Shown: positions 1 through 8,422, counted from the stretch's first letter. The stretch is DNA of 12,958 nt from Dechloromonas sp. (GCA_017302355.1 JAFLDQ010000094.1:1-12958), one strand, 5' to 3'. Notes: generated by a model from the letters alone, not told the origin. Numbers and translations are program-made.

Positions 1-1
1 C

Positions 2-357
2 TGGGCTGTTCACGAAGCCCAGCTTGCCGAGCACGGCGGCTCGGCCGGCGTGCGCGACGCGGGTTTGCTGGCCTCGGCGCTGGCCCGCCCGCTCAATCTG
101 GCGGCCTACGGCGAACCCGATGTCGCGGCCCTCGCCGCAGCCTACGGTTACGGCATCGCCCGCAACCATCCGTTCATCGACGGGAACAAGCGGGCCGCCT
201 TCGTCTGCACCGAGCTGTTTTTGCTGCTCAATGGCGCCAGCCTGACCGCCGACGATGCGCACTGCGTCGCCACCATGCTCGCCCTTGCCGCCGGCGAACT
301 CGGCGAAGCCGAATTCACCGGCTGGCTGCGCACCCATACGACGCCGCTTGCCAATCC

Positions 358-361
<4 letters not shown>
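2..361 (+). CDS. doc: Death-on-curing (Doc/Fic family) toxin, 5'-truncated by window edge
   Basis: The visible 119 residues cover nearly all of a Doc-type protein (family length about 125-130), so only some 5-10 N-terminal residues and the start codon lie outside the window. The opening residues HEAQLAEHGG, then GVRD and SALARP, are typical of the Doc branch. The Fic-fold active-site motif is intact: HPFIDGNKRAAF at about 167-202, with the catalytic His and the NKR phosphate-binding residues. P1 Doc phosphorylates EF-Tu and is neutralised by Phd; this assignment is family knowledge. A Phd-like antitoxin gene would be expected immediately upstream but is not visible. The TGA stop (359-361) overlaps the mtnA ATG (358-360), so toxin and metabolic gene are probably co-transcribed. 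The family call is very secure; activity and target are inferred. Confidence 0.9.
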
Positions 362-1449
<1,088 letters not shown>

Positions 1450-1485
1450 GACAATCGCCGAATCGAAGCCTGCCCCGAGGTCATC

Positions 1486-2043
1486 ATGTCCAATACCGTC
1501 CGCAAACCCCACCTGCTGAGCCCCGAAGCCTATCTCGCGCTGGAAGAAAACGCCTTGGAGAAAAGCGAGTACGTCGATGGCGAGATTTACGCCATGTCCG
1601 GCACGACGGTTCGGCATAACCGGATTTCCCTCAACCTGGCCGTGGCCCTGAAACAGCACCTCGACGGCCGCCCCTGCGAAACCTTCATGGCCGACCTCAA
1701 GGTTCATGCCGCCGCCGCCAACGCTTTCTATTACCCGGACATCGTCGTCCGCTGCCAGGAGCGCCCGCTGGCCGGCGATACCCGCGTCATCGCCGACCCG
1801 ACGCTGATCATCGAGGTGCTCTCGCCGTCGACCGAAGCCATCGACCGCCGGGAAAAGCTGGCCGCCTACCGCCGCATTCCTTCGGTGCAGGAATACGCCA
1901 TCGTCGCGCAGGACGAACGCAGCGTCGAAATCTACCGCCACCAGGGAGACATCGGCTGGACCTATCACGCCTTCACCGACGACGAAACGGTCGATTTCGC
2001 CAGCGTCGGCCTGACGCTGACCCTGGACAGGATCCACGCCTGA
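1486..2043 (+). CDS. Uma2 family (DUF820) PD-(D/E)XK nuclease-fold protein
   Basis: A 185-residue protein with the Uma2/DUF820 pattern: an early EYVDGEIYAMSG block (28-39), a PDIVV strand with Asp85, LIIEVLSPST with Glu110, and a REKLAAYRR helix with Lys124. Those residues match the expected PD-(D/E)XK metal-binding and catalytic set, so the nuclease site looks intact. The biological role of the family is essentially unknown; members are expanded in cyanobacteria and scattered elsewhere. A GAGG ribosome-binding site at 1477-1480 lies 5 nt before the ATG. The gene sits 36 bp after mtnA and ends 3 bp before the aldolase start, so it lies inside an otherwise metabolic operon. Its first third is visibly more A-rich (GAA/AAA codons) than its neighbours, compatible with later acquisition. 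The family call is secure; the function is not. Confidence 0.92.
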   Translation: MSNTVRKPHLLSPEAYLALEENALEKSEYVDGEIYAMSGTTVRHNRISLNLAVALKQHLDGRPCETFMADLKVHAAAANAFYYPDIVVRCQERPLAGDTRVIADPTLIIEVLSPSTEAIDRREKLAAYRRIPSVQEYAIVAQDERSVEIYRHQGDIGWTYHAFTDDETVDFASVGLTLTLDRIHA

Positions 2044-2046
2044 GCC

Positions 2047-2676
2047 GTGACCGACCCGCGCGCCGGCCTCATCGCCACCGCCCGCGCCATGCGGCCGGCC
2101 GGGCTGAACAAGGGCGCCGCGGGCAACGTCAGCGTGCGCGACGGCGATGGCTTCCTGATCACGCCGAGCGGCCTGCCCTACGACACGCTCGCTCCCGACG
2201 ACATTCCGCGCATGACGCCCGACGGCTCGCACGCCGGCCGGCGCAAGCCGTCGTCGGAGTGGCGCCTGCACCGCGACCTCTACGCCACGCGCCCGGAGGT
2301 CGGCGCCGTGCTGCACGCGCATTCGCCCTTCGCCGTCAGCCTCGCCTGCCTGCGCCGCGACATTCCGCCCTTCCACTACATGATCGCACGCTTCGGCGGC
2401 GACACCGTCCGCTGCGCCGAGTACGCGATTTTCGGCTCCGCCGGGCTGTCGACCGCGGCAATGCAGGCGATGGCCGGGCGCACGGGCTGCCTGCTCGCCA
2501 ACCACGGCCTGCTCGTCGCCGGCCGCGACCTCACCGAGGCGCTGGCGCTGGCCGTCGAACTGGAGGATCTGTGCGAACAGTACTGGCGCGCCTGCCAGCT
2601 CGGCCAGCCGGTGCTGCTGACGGCGGGGGAAATGCGCGCGGTGCTCGAGCAATTCCGCGGTTACGGCCAACAGTAG
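2047..2676 (+). CDS. FucA-like class II aldolase, candidate 5-methylthioribulose-1-phosphate aldolase (Ald2-type)
   Basis: A 209-residue zinc-dependent class II aldolase that aligns collinearly with L-fuculose-1-phosphate aldolase: GLNKGAAGNVSVR (19-31), ITPSGLPY (38-45), SSEW with Glu71, LHAHSPF with His90/His92, HYMIA with Tyr111, ANHGL with His153, and a terminal EQFRGYGQ. These match FucA Glu73, His92, His94, Tyr113 and His155 at a constant offset of two. No ATG fits this N-terminus, so GTG 2047 is chosen; the next ATG (2089) would cut into the first helix. No strong Shine-Dalgarno is visible, which suggests coupling to the Uma2 gene ending 3 bp upstream. With mtnA nearby, the likely substrate is 5-methylthioribulose-1-phosphate (or 5-deoxyribulose-1-phosphate), giving DHAP plus an aldehyde. 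A MtnB dehydratase or a generic sugar-phosphate aldolase are alternatives; the FucA-like sequence favours aldolase. Confidence 0.88.
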   Translation: MTDPRAGLIATARAMRPAGLNKGAAGNVSVRDGDGFLITPSGLPYDTLAPDDIPRMTPDGSHAGRRKPSSEWRLHRDLYATRPEVGAVLHAHSPFAVSLACLRRDIPPFHYMIARFGGDTVRCAEYAIFGSAGLSTAAMQAMAGRTGCLLANHGLLVAGRDLTEALALAVELEDLCEQYWRACQLGQPVLLTAGEMRAVLEQFRGYGQQ

Positions 2677-2724
2677 AAATTCCGCGGGCGGCGAAAGCGG
2701 GCCGGTCAGGGTTTTCGTCGAAAA

Positions 2725-2742
2725 GGGCTTGCACGCAAGCCC
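2725..2742. repeat. Perfect inverted repeat, 8-bp arms
   Basis: GGGCTTGC and GCAAGCCC are separated by two bases (AC). There is no following T-run, so it does not look like an intrinsic terminator. It overlaps the proposed -35 box of the promoter for the DUF3124/channel operon, so it could be an operator for a dimeric regulator. That role is inferred. Confidence 0.45.
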
Positions 2743-2759
2743 CATGTTGCCGGTAGACT
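2729..2759 (+). promoter_or_regulatory. Candidate sigma-70 promoter for the DUF3124-K+ channel pair
   Basis: A TTGCAC (2729-2734) -35-like box and a TAGACT (2754-2759) -10-like box are separated by 19 bp, slightly longer than optimal. They lie about 30 bp before the DUF3124 start, in the 114-bp gap after the aldolase. This is a pattern match only; the -10 is plausible and the spacing is imperfect. Confidence 0.35.
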
Positions 2760-2790
2760 GGACGGAATCGCAAGCACAAGGGAGGAGACG

Positions 2791-3309
2791 ATGAAAAGAT
2801 CGCAAGCGCGCGGAGTCATGTGGGCCGTGACATTTGGCCTGTTCTTGGCGTCGACCGCGGCCAGCGCCCAGGAAGCGCCCGCGCTGAGCAGCGGGCAGAC
2901 GCTCTACCAGCCGATCTACTCGCACGTGACCTTCGGCAACCTGGGCCGGAGCGGCGCTCCGTCGCAGGTCATGCTCTCGGCGCTGGTCAGCATTCGCAGC
3001 ACCGATCCACGGCGTCCGCTGCGGGTGGTCTCGGCGCGCTATTACGACACCAACGGCAAGCTCCTCGGCGAGCGCGTGCCCAACCCGCTGACCATCCCCC
3101 CGCTGGGAACGCTCGAGCTGTTCATCGAGCGCAACGACTTCTCGGGCGGCTCCGGCGCCAACTTCGTCATCAAGTGGGATGCCAGCGCGCCGGTCAATCC
3201 GCCGATGGTCGAAGCCCTGCACGTCAACATGGACGGCGGCAAGGCGGTCGTCTTCATGACCCAGTCGCGGCCGATCGACGATTCCGCCGCCCAGCCGGCG
3301 CGGCAGTGA
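2791..3309 (+). CDS. Exported DUF3124 domain protein
   Basis: A 172-residue protein with a Sec signal peptide: basic start MKRSQAR, hydrophobic stretch about 9-22, and likely cleavage after ASA (24-26). The mature part matches the DUF3124 pattern: LYQPIYSHVTFG (38-49), SALVSIRSTDPRRPLRV (63-79), YYDTNGKLL (84-92), NPLTIPPLGTLE (98-109), FSGGSGANFVIKW (117-129) and PVNPPMVEAL (134-143). The domain has no assigned biochemical function; the conserved SGGSGANF loop is its hallmark. The start is fixed by a strong GGAGGAG ribosome-binding site at 2781-2787. The stop codon overlaps the GTG start of the potassium channel gene, so the two are probably translated together, and a periplasmic accessory role for the channel is a reasonable inference. 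No lipobox cysteine is present, so it should be soluble in the periplasm. Confidence 0.88.
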   Translation: MKRSQARGVMWAVTFGLFLASTAASAQEAPALSSGQTLYQPIYSHVTFGNLGRSGAPSQVMLSALVSIRSTDPRRPLRVVSARYYDTNGKLLGERVPNPLTIPPLGTLELFIERNDFSGGSGANFVIKWDASAPVNPPMVEALHVNMDGGKAVVFMTQSRPIDDSAAQPARQ

Positions 3310-4337
3310 ATCCCTCGCATACCGGCTACATCATCCGCCTGCTCTATATCGCGCTGGGCGGACTGGCAGTCGTTCACATTCTCGGCACCATCGGCTACAT
3401 GGTGCTGACCGATGGCCATTATTCCTGGTTCATCTGCTTCTACATGACCTTCATCACCGTCGCCACCATCGGCTTCGCGGAAGTCATCGACATGACCAGC
3501 AACGAGCCGGCGCGCGTCCTGACCGTCGCCATCGGCATCCTCGGCGCCGGCAACCTGTCGATGCTGTTCTCGATCGTCACGGTTGGCCTGCTTGAAACGG
3601 ATCTCAACGGAACCCTGCGGAGAAGACGCATGGAAAAGGCAGTCAGAAAACTCAAGGGCCATTACGTCCTGTGCGGCTTCGGTCGCGTCGGCCGCAACAT
3701 CGGACGCGAACTGGAGGCCACCAAGCGCCGCTATGTAGCCATCGACGAGGAACTCACCCGCCTCGAGGAACACAAGGAGAAGACCCCCGGATTTCTCTAC
3801 CTGAATGGCGACGCGAGCGACGACGATGTCCTGCAGCTCGCCGATCTCGAGGATGCCAAGGGACTGTTCGCCGTCACCGGCGACGACTCGCGCAACCTGA
3901 TGATCGTCATCACCGCCAAGCAGATGAAGCCGACGCTGCGCGTCGTCGCCCGCTGCCAGGAGCCGCGCAACGAGGAGAAGATGCGCAAGGCCGGCGCCGA
4001 CGCCGTCATCTCGCCGGACTTCACCGGCGGCATGCGCATCGCCTCGGCGATGATCCGGCCGCACGTCGCTTCCTTCCTCGAGGAAATGCGCAAGGCGGAC
4101 TCCGACCTGCGGGTCGAGGAAGTGCCGATACCCGGCGGCTTCATTCCGAAGCCGATGGGCGCGCTGCGAACGCATGGCGACAACTACATCCTGCTCGCCG
4201 CCCGCGAGCGCAACGGCAACTGGCGGTTCAACCCGGAGGCCGATTACGTGCTCAAGCCCGGCTTCACGCTGATCGCGATGGCCACGCCGGAAGGAAGGCG
4301 GGAACTCGAAACGCTGCTGATCGACATGCGCGCCTGA
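3306..4337 (+). CDS. Two-TM potassium channel with RCK/TrkA-N domain
   Basis: A predicted inner-membrane ion channel of 343 residues. TM1 spans about 8-34, the pore helix and filter follow at about 43-60 (FYMTFITVATIGFAEV), and TM2 spans about 71-95. A basic linker (RRRRMEKAVRKLKGHY) leads into a cytosolic Rossmann RCK-N domain with GFGRVG (124-129) and an acidic residue ending the second strand (AIDEE), then an RCK-C domain to the C-terminus. This is the MthK-like layout, in which ligand binding to RCK gates the pore. The filter reads T-I-G-F-A (54-58) instead of TVGYG. The GTG at 3306 is chosen because it overlaps the DUF3124 stop (GTGA) and gives a short cytosolic tail before TM1; the frame stays open further upstream, but that sequence is the DUF3124 shadow. 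The family is secure; ion selectivity is inferred. Confidence 0.9.
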   Translation: MNPSHTGYIIRLLYIALGGLAVVHILGTIGYMVLTDGHYSWFICFYMTFITVATIGFAEVIDMTSNEPARVLTVAIGILGAGNLSMLFSIVTVGLLETDLNGTLRRRRMEKAVRKLKGHYVLCGFGRVGRNIGRELEATKRRYVAIDEELTRLEEHKEKTPGFLYLNGDASDDDVLQLADLEDAKGLFAVTGDDSRNLMIVITAKQMKPTLRVVARCQEPRNEEKMRKAGADAVISPDFTGGMRIASAMIRPHVASFLEEMRKADSDLRVEEVPIPGGFIPKPMGALRTHGDNYILLAARERNGNWRFNPEADYVLKPGFTLIAMATPEGRRELETLLIDMRA

Positions 4338-4375
4338 CGGCCCGGGCAGTCTCCGCACGCCGCTTCCGGGCCGGA

Positions 4376-4384
4376 TGCTAGAAT
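4376..4384 (+). promoter_or_regulatory. Candidate extended -10 promoter of the transporter operon
   Basis: TGC-TAGAAT forms an extended -10 element (TGn + TAGAAT, 5/6 to TATAAT) 32 bp before the ATG at 4417. No good -35 box is visible upstream, as is common for extended -10 promoters. Transcription would start near 4391, giving a roughly 26-nt leader. This also argues against the in-frame ATG at 4375, which would lie upstream of the transcription start. Confidence 0.45.
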
Positions 4385-4416
4385 CGGCCGGCAATTCAAC
4401 CATCGGGAACCACCGC

Positions 4417-5760
4417 ATGCCCACCTTCCGCAGGATCTTCTGCCTCTTCCTGGCGCTCTTCGCGCTGCCGGCATGCGCCGCCAGCGGACCCGCCGTCGCC
4501 GGCATCCCCGTCGATTTCATCCTCTTCGCGCTGACCCTGCTCGGCGTCGCGCTGTTCCACAACGCGACGCTCTACGTCGCGCTGACCGGGGTGACCGTCA
4601 TCGCGCTGTACAAGATCGTCTTCACCGGCTTCAAGACCGGCGTCGGGCTCGCCGGCTTCGTCGGCCATGTCGGCCACGAATGGGTGACGCTGGCCAACCT
4701 GTTCTGCCTGCTGATGGGCTTTGCCCTGCTGTCGCGGCATTTCGAGAAGAGCCATGTGCCGGTCGTGCTGCCGAAATACCTGCCGGACGACTGGAAGGGC
4801 GGCTTCGTGCTGCTGCTGATGGTCTTCGTGCTCTCCAGCTTCCTCGACAACATCGCCGCGGCGCTGATCGGCGGCGCGATGGCCCACCAGCTGTTCAGGG
4901 CGAAGGTGCATATCGGCTACCTGGCCGCGATCGTCGCCGCTTCCAACGCCGGCGGCGCCGGTTCGGTCGTCGGCGACACGACGACGACGATGATGTGGAT
5001 CGCCGGCGTCTCGCCGCTGCAGGTGTTCGACGCCTACGTCGCCGCCGCCGTCGCCGTCTGCATCACCGGCTTCGTCGCCGCCAGGCAGCAACATGCCTAT
5101 TCGCCGATCATCAAGAACGCCCACGAACACACGCGGGTCGACTGGACGCGGGTCGGCATCGTCGGGCTGATCCTGATCTTCGCCATTGCCACCAACGTCG
5201 TCGTCAATATCAGGTTCAATGAACTCGCCGACCATTTCCCGTTCATCGGCGTCGCTGTCTGGGTTGCCATCATCATTTCGGTCGCGCTGCGCCGGCCGGA
5301 CTGGGAAGTCCTGCCGGAAACCGCGAAGGGCACCGTCTTCCTGCTCTCGCTGGTGATGTGCGCGTCGATGATGCCGGTCGAGGAACTGCCGCCGGCCTCG
5401 CTCATCACCGCCCTCGGCCTCGGCTTCGTCTCGGCCGTCTTCGACAACATCCCGCTGACGGCGCTGGCGATCAAGCAGGGCGGCTACGACTGGGGCTTCC
5501 TCGCCTATGCGGTCGGCTTCGGCGGTTCGATGATCTGGTTCGGCTCGTCGGCCGGCGTCGCGCTCTCCAACATGTACCCGGAAGCCAAGTCGGTCGGGCA
5601 GTGGCTGCGCCACGGCTGGCACGTCGCGCTGGCCTACGTCGTCGGTTTCGCCGTCATGGCCGCGGTGCTTGGCTGGCATCCGGAAGCACCGTCACGCAGC
5701 ACACCGGCGGACGCGCCGGACGCCGCGCGCATGGCGCCGGCCGGCAGCGCCGCCCACTGA
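4417..5760 (+). CDS. NhaD-like ion transporter (putative Na+/H+ antiporter, IT superfamily)
   Basis: A polytopic membrane protein of 447 residues with about 11-12 hydrophobic segments. Two related halves each carry an internal DN motif: SSFLDNIAAALIGG (140-153) and SAVFDNIPLTALA (339-351), the pseudo-symmetric ion-binding signature of the ArsB/NhaD/CitM-like ion transporters. SNAGGAGSVVGDTTTTMMW (176-194) matches the NhaD GDxTTTMLW region best, favouring Na+/H+ exchange, although many relatives are labelled citrate transporters. The N-terminus (MPTFRRIFCLFLALFALPACAAS) resembles a cleavable signal or first TM; a lipobox-like LPAC is present, but Pro at -2 makes lipidation doubtful. The start is ATG 4417, because the upstream in-frame ATG 4375 precedes the predicted transcription start. 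The tail after 421 is Pro/Ala-rich and poorly structured. It is the first gene of a three-transporter operon. Substrate is uncertain. Confidence 0.82.
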   Translation: MPTFRRIFCLFLALFALPACAASGPAVAGIPVDFILFALTLLGVALFHNATLYVALTGVTVIALYKIVFTGFKTGVGLAGFVGHVGHEWVTLANLFCLLMGFALLSRHFEKSHVPVVLPKYLPDDWKGGFVLLLMVFVLSSFLDNIAAALIGGAMAHQLFRAKVHIGYLAAIVAASNAGGAGSVVGDTTTTMMWIAGVSPLQVFDAYVAAAVAVCITGFVAARQQHAYSPIIKNAHEHTRVDWTRVGIVGLILIFAIATNVVVNIRFNELADHFPFIGVAVWVAIIISVALRRPDWEVLPETAKGTVFLLSLVMCASMMPVEELPPASLITALGLGFVSAVFDNIPLTALAIKQGGYDWGFLAYAVGFGGSMIWFGSSAGVALSNMYPEAKSVGQWLRHGWHVALAYVVGFAVMAAVLGWHPEAPSRSTPADAPDAARMAPAGSAAH

Positions 5761-5774
5761 GTGCCGAATTTCCG

Positions 5775-7133
5775 ATGACCGCCACGCTCCGCCGGCTCCT
5801 CCCGCTCGCGCTGCTCGCCGCCGCCTGGCCGGCCTTCGCCGCCGGCTCCGGCGTTGTCGGCGAGAATCTCCTGTGGCTGGCCCTCATCATCCTCGCCGCC
5901 CGCCTCTTCGCGCCGCTGGCGCAGCGCGTCGGCTTTCCCGCCGTGCTCGGCGAACTGCTGCTCGGCGTCGTCCTCGGCAATCTCGGACTGATCGGCTTCC
6001 ACTATTTCGACACCATCGCCCGTGACCCGATCATCATGTTCATGGCCGAGCTGGGCGTGGTCATCCTGCTGCTGCAGATCGGCCTCGAAACGCGGCTCGG
6101 CGATCTGGTCAGCGTCGGCGTCCGCGCGTCGCTGGTCGGTGTGGTCGGCATCGCCGTCCCGTTCGCGCTCGGCGCCTTCGTCGCCGGGCCGCTGCTGCTC
6201 GAAGGCATGGAATTCAAGGCCTACCTGTTCCTCGGCGCAACGCTGGCGGCGACCTCGGTCGGGATCACCGGCCGCGTCTTCCGCGACCTCGGCAAGCTCA
6301 AGATGCCCGAGGCGCAGATCGTTCTCGGCGCCGCCGTCATCGACGACGTCCTCGGGCTGGTCATCCTCGCCGTCGTCTCCAGCCTGGTGCAGGCCGGCAG
6401 CGTCAGCCTCGGCCAGGTGGCGTGGATCATCGCCAAGGCCGTGCTCTTCCTCGGCGGCTCGATCGCCATCGGCCGCGCCATCGCGCCACGTCTTCTGGGC
6501 TGGGCCTCGCGCCTCGACAGCAGTCACTCGATGCTTTTTTCGCTGGTCCTCGTCGCCGGCTTGTTCATGGCCTGGCTGGCGCATGCGGTCGGACTGGCGC
6601 CGATCATCGGCGCCTTCGCCGCCGGCCTGCTGTTCGAGCCGGTCTTCCTCAAGGAATTCGAGACGCCGAAAGTGGTGCAGGAGATCGAGCCGCTGCTGCC
6701 GGCTGCGGTCGACGCCGAAAAAATGCAGAAAATCCGCGCCGTGCTGGCGCGCCACACCAGTCACCAGCATGAGCAGATGATCGAGCCGATCGGCTATTTC
6801 TTCGTCCCGGTATTTTTCGTGCTGACCGGCATGCAGGTGGACCTGACCGCGCTGGCCGATCCCAAGGTCGTCATGATCGCGCTCGGCATCACGGTCGCCG
6901 CGGTGGTCGGCAAGCTGGTCGCCGGTTTTGCCAGCGGCAAGGGCAGGAATCCGTGGCTGGTCGGCTGGGGCATGGTGCCGCGCGGCGAGGTCGGCCTGAT
7001 CTTCGCGATGGTCGGCAAGCAGCTCGGCGTCATGAGCGAGGCGATGTTCTCGGTCATCGTCATCATGGTCATCCTGACCACGCTGCTGACGCCGCCCATC
7101 CTGACCATGCTGCTGCGCCGCCAGAAGGCCTGA
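5775..7133 (+). CDS. CPA2 family cation:proton antiporter
   Basis: A 452-residue membrane antiporter of the KefB/NapA (CPA2) family. It begins with a probable cleaved signal or reentrant segment (MTATLRRLLPLALLAAAWPAFAA), then GFPAVLGELLLGVVLGN (53-69), LGATLAATSVGITGRVF (153-169), the ion-binding double aspartate in AAVIDDVLGL (186-195; Asp190-Asp191), PIIGAFAAGLLFEP (276-289), FFVLTGMQVDL (347-357) and the MVPRGEVGLI motif (400-409). The DD pair is associated with electrogenic Na+/H+ exchange, whereas Kef-type K+ efflux proteins usually carry QD/ND; this is family knowledge. No RCK/TrkA-N domain is fused. The loop 291-337 is longer than usual and contains a His cluster. ATG 5775 lies 14 bp after the NhaD-like gene and is the natural start before the hydrophobic segment. 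Confidence 0.9.
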   Translation: MTATLRRLLPLALLAAAWPAFAAGSGVVGENLLWLALIILAARLFAPLAQRVGFPAVLGELLLGVVLGNLGLIGFHYFDTIARDPIIMFMAELGVVILLLQIGLETRLGDLVSVGVRASLVGVVGIAVPFALGAFVAGPLLLEGMEFKAYLFLGATLAATSVGITGRVFRDLGKLKMPEAQIVLGAAVIDDVLGLVILAVVSSLVQAGSVSLGQVAWIIAKAVLFLGGSIAIGRAIAPRLLGWASRLDSSHSMLFSLVLVAGLFMAWLAHAVGLAPIIGAFAAGLLFEPVFLKEFETPKVVQEIEPLLPAAVDAEKMQKIRAVLARHTSHQHEQMIEPIGYFFVPVFFVLTGMQVDLTALADPKVVMIALGITVAAVVGKLVAGFASGKGRNPWLVGWGMVPRGEVGLIFAMVGKQLGVMSEAMFSVIVIMVILTTLLTPPILTMLLRRQKA

Positions 7134-7137
7134 ACCG

Positions 7138-8415
7138 ATGCTCGACCTGACCGCCGAACAGAAGCGCCGGCGCTGGCTGGCGCTGGGCATCGTCGCCCTG
7201 GCGTACGTGCTTTCCTTCTTCCAGCGCTTCGCGCCGGCCGGCATCGCCCAGGATCTGGCGGTGTCCTTCTCGACCTCGGCGGCGTCGCTCGGCGCGCTGG
7301 CGGCGACCTATTTCTACGTCTACACGCTGATGCAGATCCCCACCGGGATCCTCGCCGACACGCTCGGGCCGCGCCGCATCCTCGCGCTCGGCGGCGTCAT
7401 CGGCGGCCTGGGCAGTTTCCTGTTCGGTTTCGCCCCGTCGCTCGACTGGGCGCTGGCCGGGCGCACGCTGATCGGCCTCGGCGTTTCGGTGACCTTCATC
7501 GCCATGCTCAAGCTGATCGCCGTCTGGTTCGAGGAGAGCCGCTTCGCGACGATGGTCGGCATCTGCATGCTGGTCGGCAACATGGGGTCGGTGCTGGCCG
7601 GCGCGCCGCTCTCCGGGCTGGCCCAGGCGACCGGCTGGCGCGGGGTCTTCATCGGCATCGGCGCCGTTTCGCTGGTGCTGGCGGCGGCCTGCTGGCTCAT
7701 CGTGCGCGACCGCCCGGATGCCGGCGGCGCCGCGGCCACGCCACGCTTCGACCGCACCGTCGTCCTTGGCGGCCTGCTGGCCGTGCTGAAGAATCGCGCG
7801 ACGTGGCCGGCGATCGTCGTCAATACGGGCATGGCCGGCGCCTTCTTCACCTTCGGCGGGCTGTGGGCGACCCCTTATCTGGTGCAGGTGCACGGCATGG
7901 CCCGCCCGGCCGCGTCGGCGCATCTCTCGCTGTGGTTCGGCGGCTTCGCCGCCGGCTGCTTCTTCATCGGCACGCTGTCCGACCGCATCGGCCGGCGCAA
8001 GCCGGTCGTCATCGCCACCTCGCACCTGTATGCGGCGATCTGGCTGATCTGGCTGTCCGGGGCGACGATGCCGCCGGCGCTTTCGTATGCGCTGTTCGCC
8101 GTCATGGGACTGGTCACCGCCGGCTTCAGCCTCACCTGGGCGTGCTCGAAGGAGGTCAATCCGCCGCTGCTGTCCGGCATGTCGACCAGCATCGCCAACA
8201 TCGGCGGCTTCCTCGCCGGGGCGCTGCTGCAGCCGCTGGTCGGCTGGGTGATGGACCTCGGCTGGAAGGGCGCGATGCTCAACGGCAGCCGCTTCTACGA
8301 CCCCGAAACCTGGCGCAACGGCGTGCTGGTCGTCGCGCTGTGCGCGCTGATGGGCGCCATCGGCTCGTGGTGGATCCACGAGACGCGCTGCCGCAACGTC
8401 TGGCAGCCGCGTTGA
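7138..8415 (+). CDS. Major facilitator superfamily transporter, substrate unknown
   Basis: A 425-residue MFS permease with about 12 TM segments. Motif A occurs after TM2 (GILADTLGPRRI, 70-81) and is echoed in the second half (GTLSDRIGRRK, 278-288), separated by a central cytosolic linker of about 190-215. YVLSFFQRFAPAGIAQDL (23-40) at TM1 resembles bacterial anion/metabolite permeases of the MFS, but no residue pattern lets me name the substrate. The ATG lies 4 bp after the antiporter stop, so it is probably the last gene of the three-transporter operon starting at 4417. It converges on fpr with only 7 bp between the stop codons and no visible terminator hairpin. The family is certain; function is open. 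Confidence 0.92.
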   Translation: MLDLTAEQKRRRWLALGIVALAYVLSFFQRFAPAGIAQDLAVSFSTSAASLGALAATYFYVYTLMQIPTGILADTLGPRRILALGGVIGGLGSFLFGFAPSLDWALAGRTLIGLGVSVTFIAMLKLIAVWFEESRFATMVGICMLVGNMGSVLAGAPLSGLAQATGWRGVFIGIGAVSLVLAAACWLIVRDRPDAGGAAATPRFDRTVVLGGLLAVLKNRATWPAIVVNTGMAGAFFTFGGLWATPYLVQVHGMARPAASAHLSLWFGGFAAGCFFIGTLSDRIGRRKPVVIATSHLYAAIWLIWLSGATMPPALSYALFAVMGLVTAGFSLTWACSKEVNPPLLSGMSTSIANIGGFLAGALLQPLVGWVMDLGWKGAMLNGSRFYDPETWRNGVLVVALCALMGAIGSWWIHETRCRNVWQPR

Positions 8416-8422
8416 CTCCCGC

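Noticed and set aside
1486..2043. Uma2 gene as part of a restriction or homing system
   Set aside because: No methyltransferase, specificity subunit, intron or transposase accompanies it.
2725..2742. Intrinsic terminator after the aldolase
   Set aside because: The hairpin would have only a 2-nt loop and is not followed by a T-run.
2820..3305. N-terminal extension of the potassium channel into the DUF3124 gene
   Set aside because: The upstream in-frame sequence is the shifted-frame translation of DUF3124, and the channel's TM1 begins just after the GTG at 3306.
4375..4416. Earlier ATG start for the NhaD-like transporter
   Set aside because: It overlaps the extended -10 element and would add 14 non-hydrophobic residues before a natural signal-like N-terminus.
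4396..7244. Long minus-strand open frames opposite the NhaD-like and CPA2 genes
   Set aside because: Asp/Gln/Arg-rich translations typical of antisense frames of membrane-protein genes in high-GC DNA; no ribosome-binding site or family match.
8416..8422. Bidirectional terminator between the MFS gene and fpr
   Set aside because: Only 7 bp separate the stop codons and no hairpin with a T-run is visible nearby.
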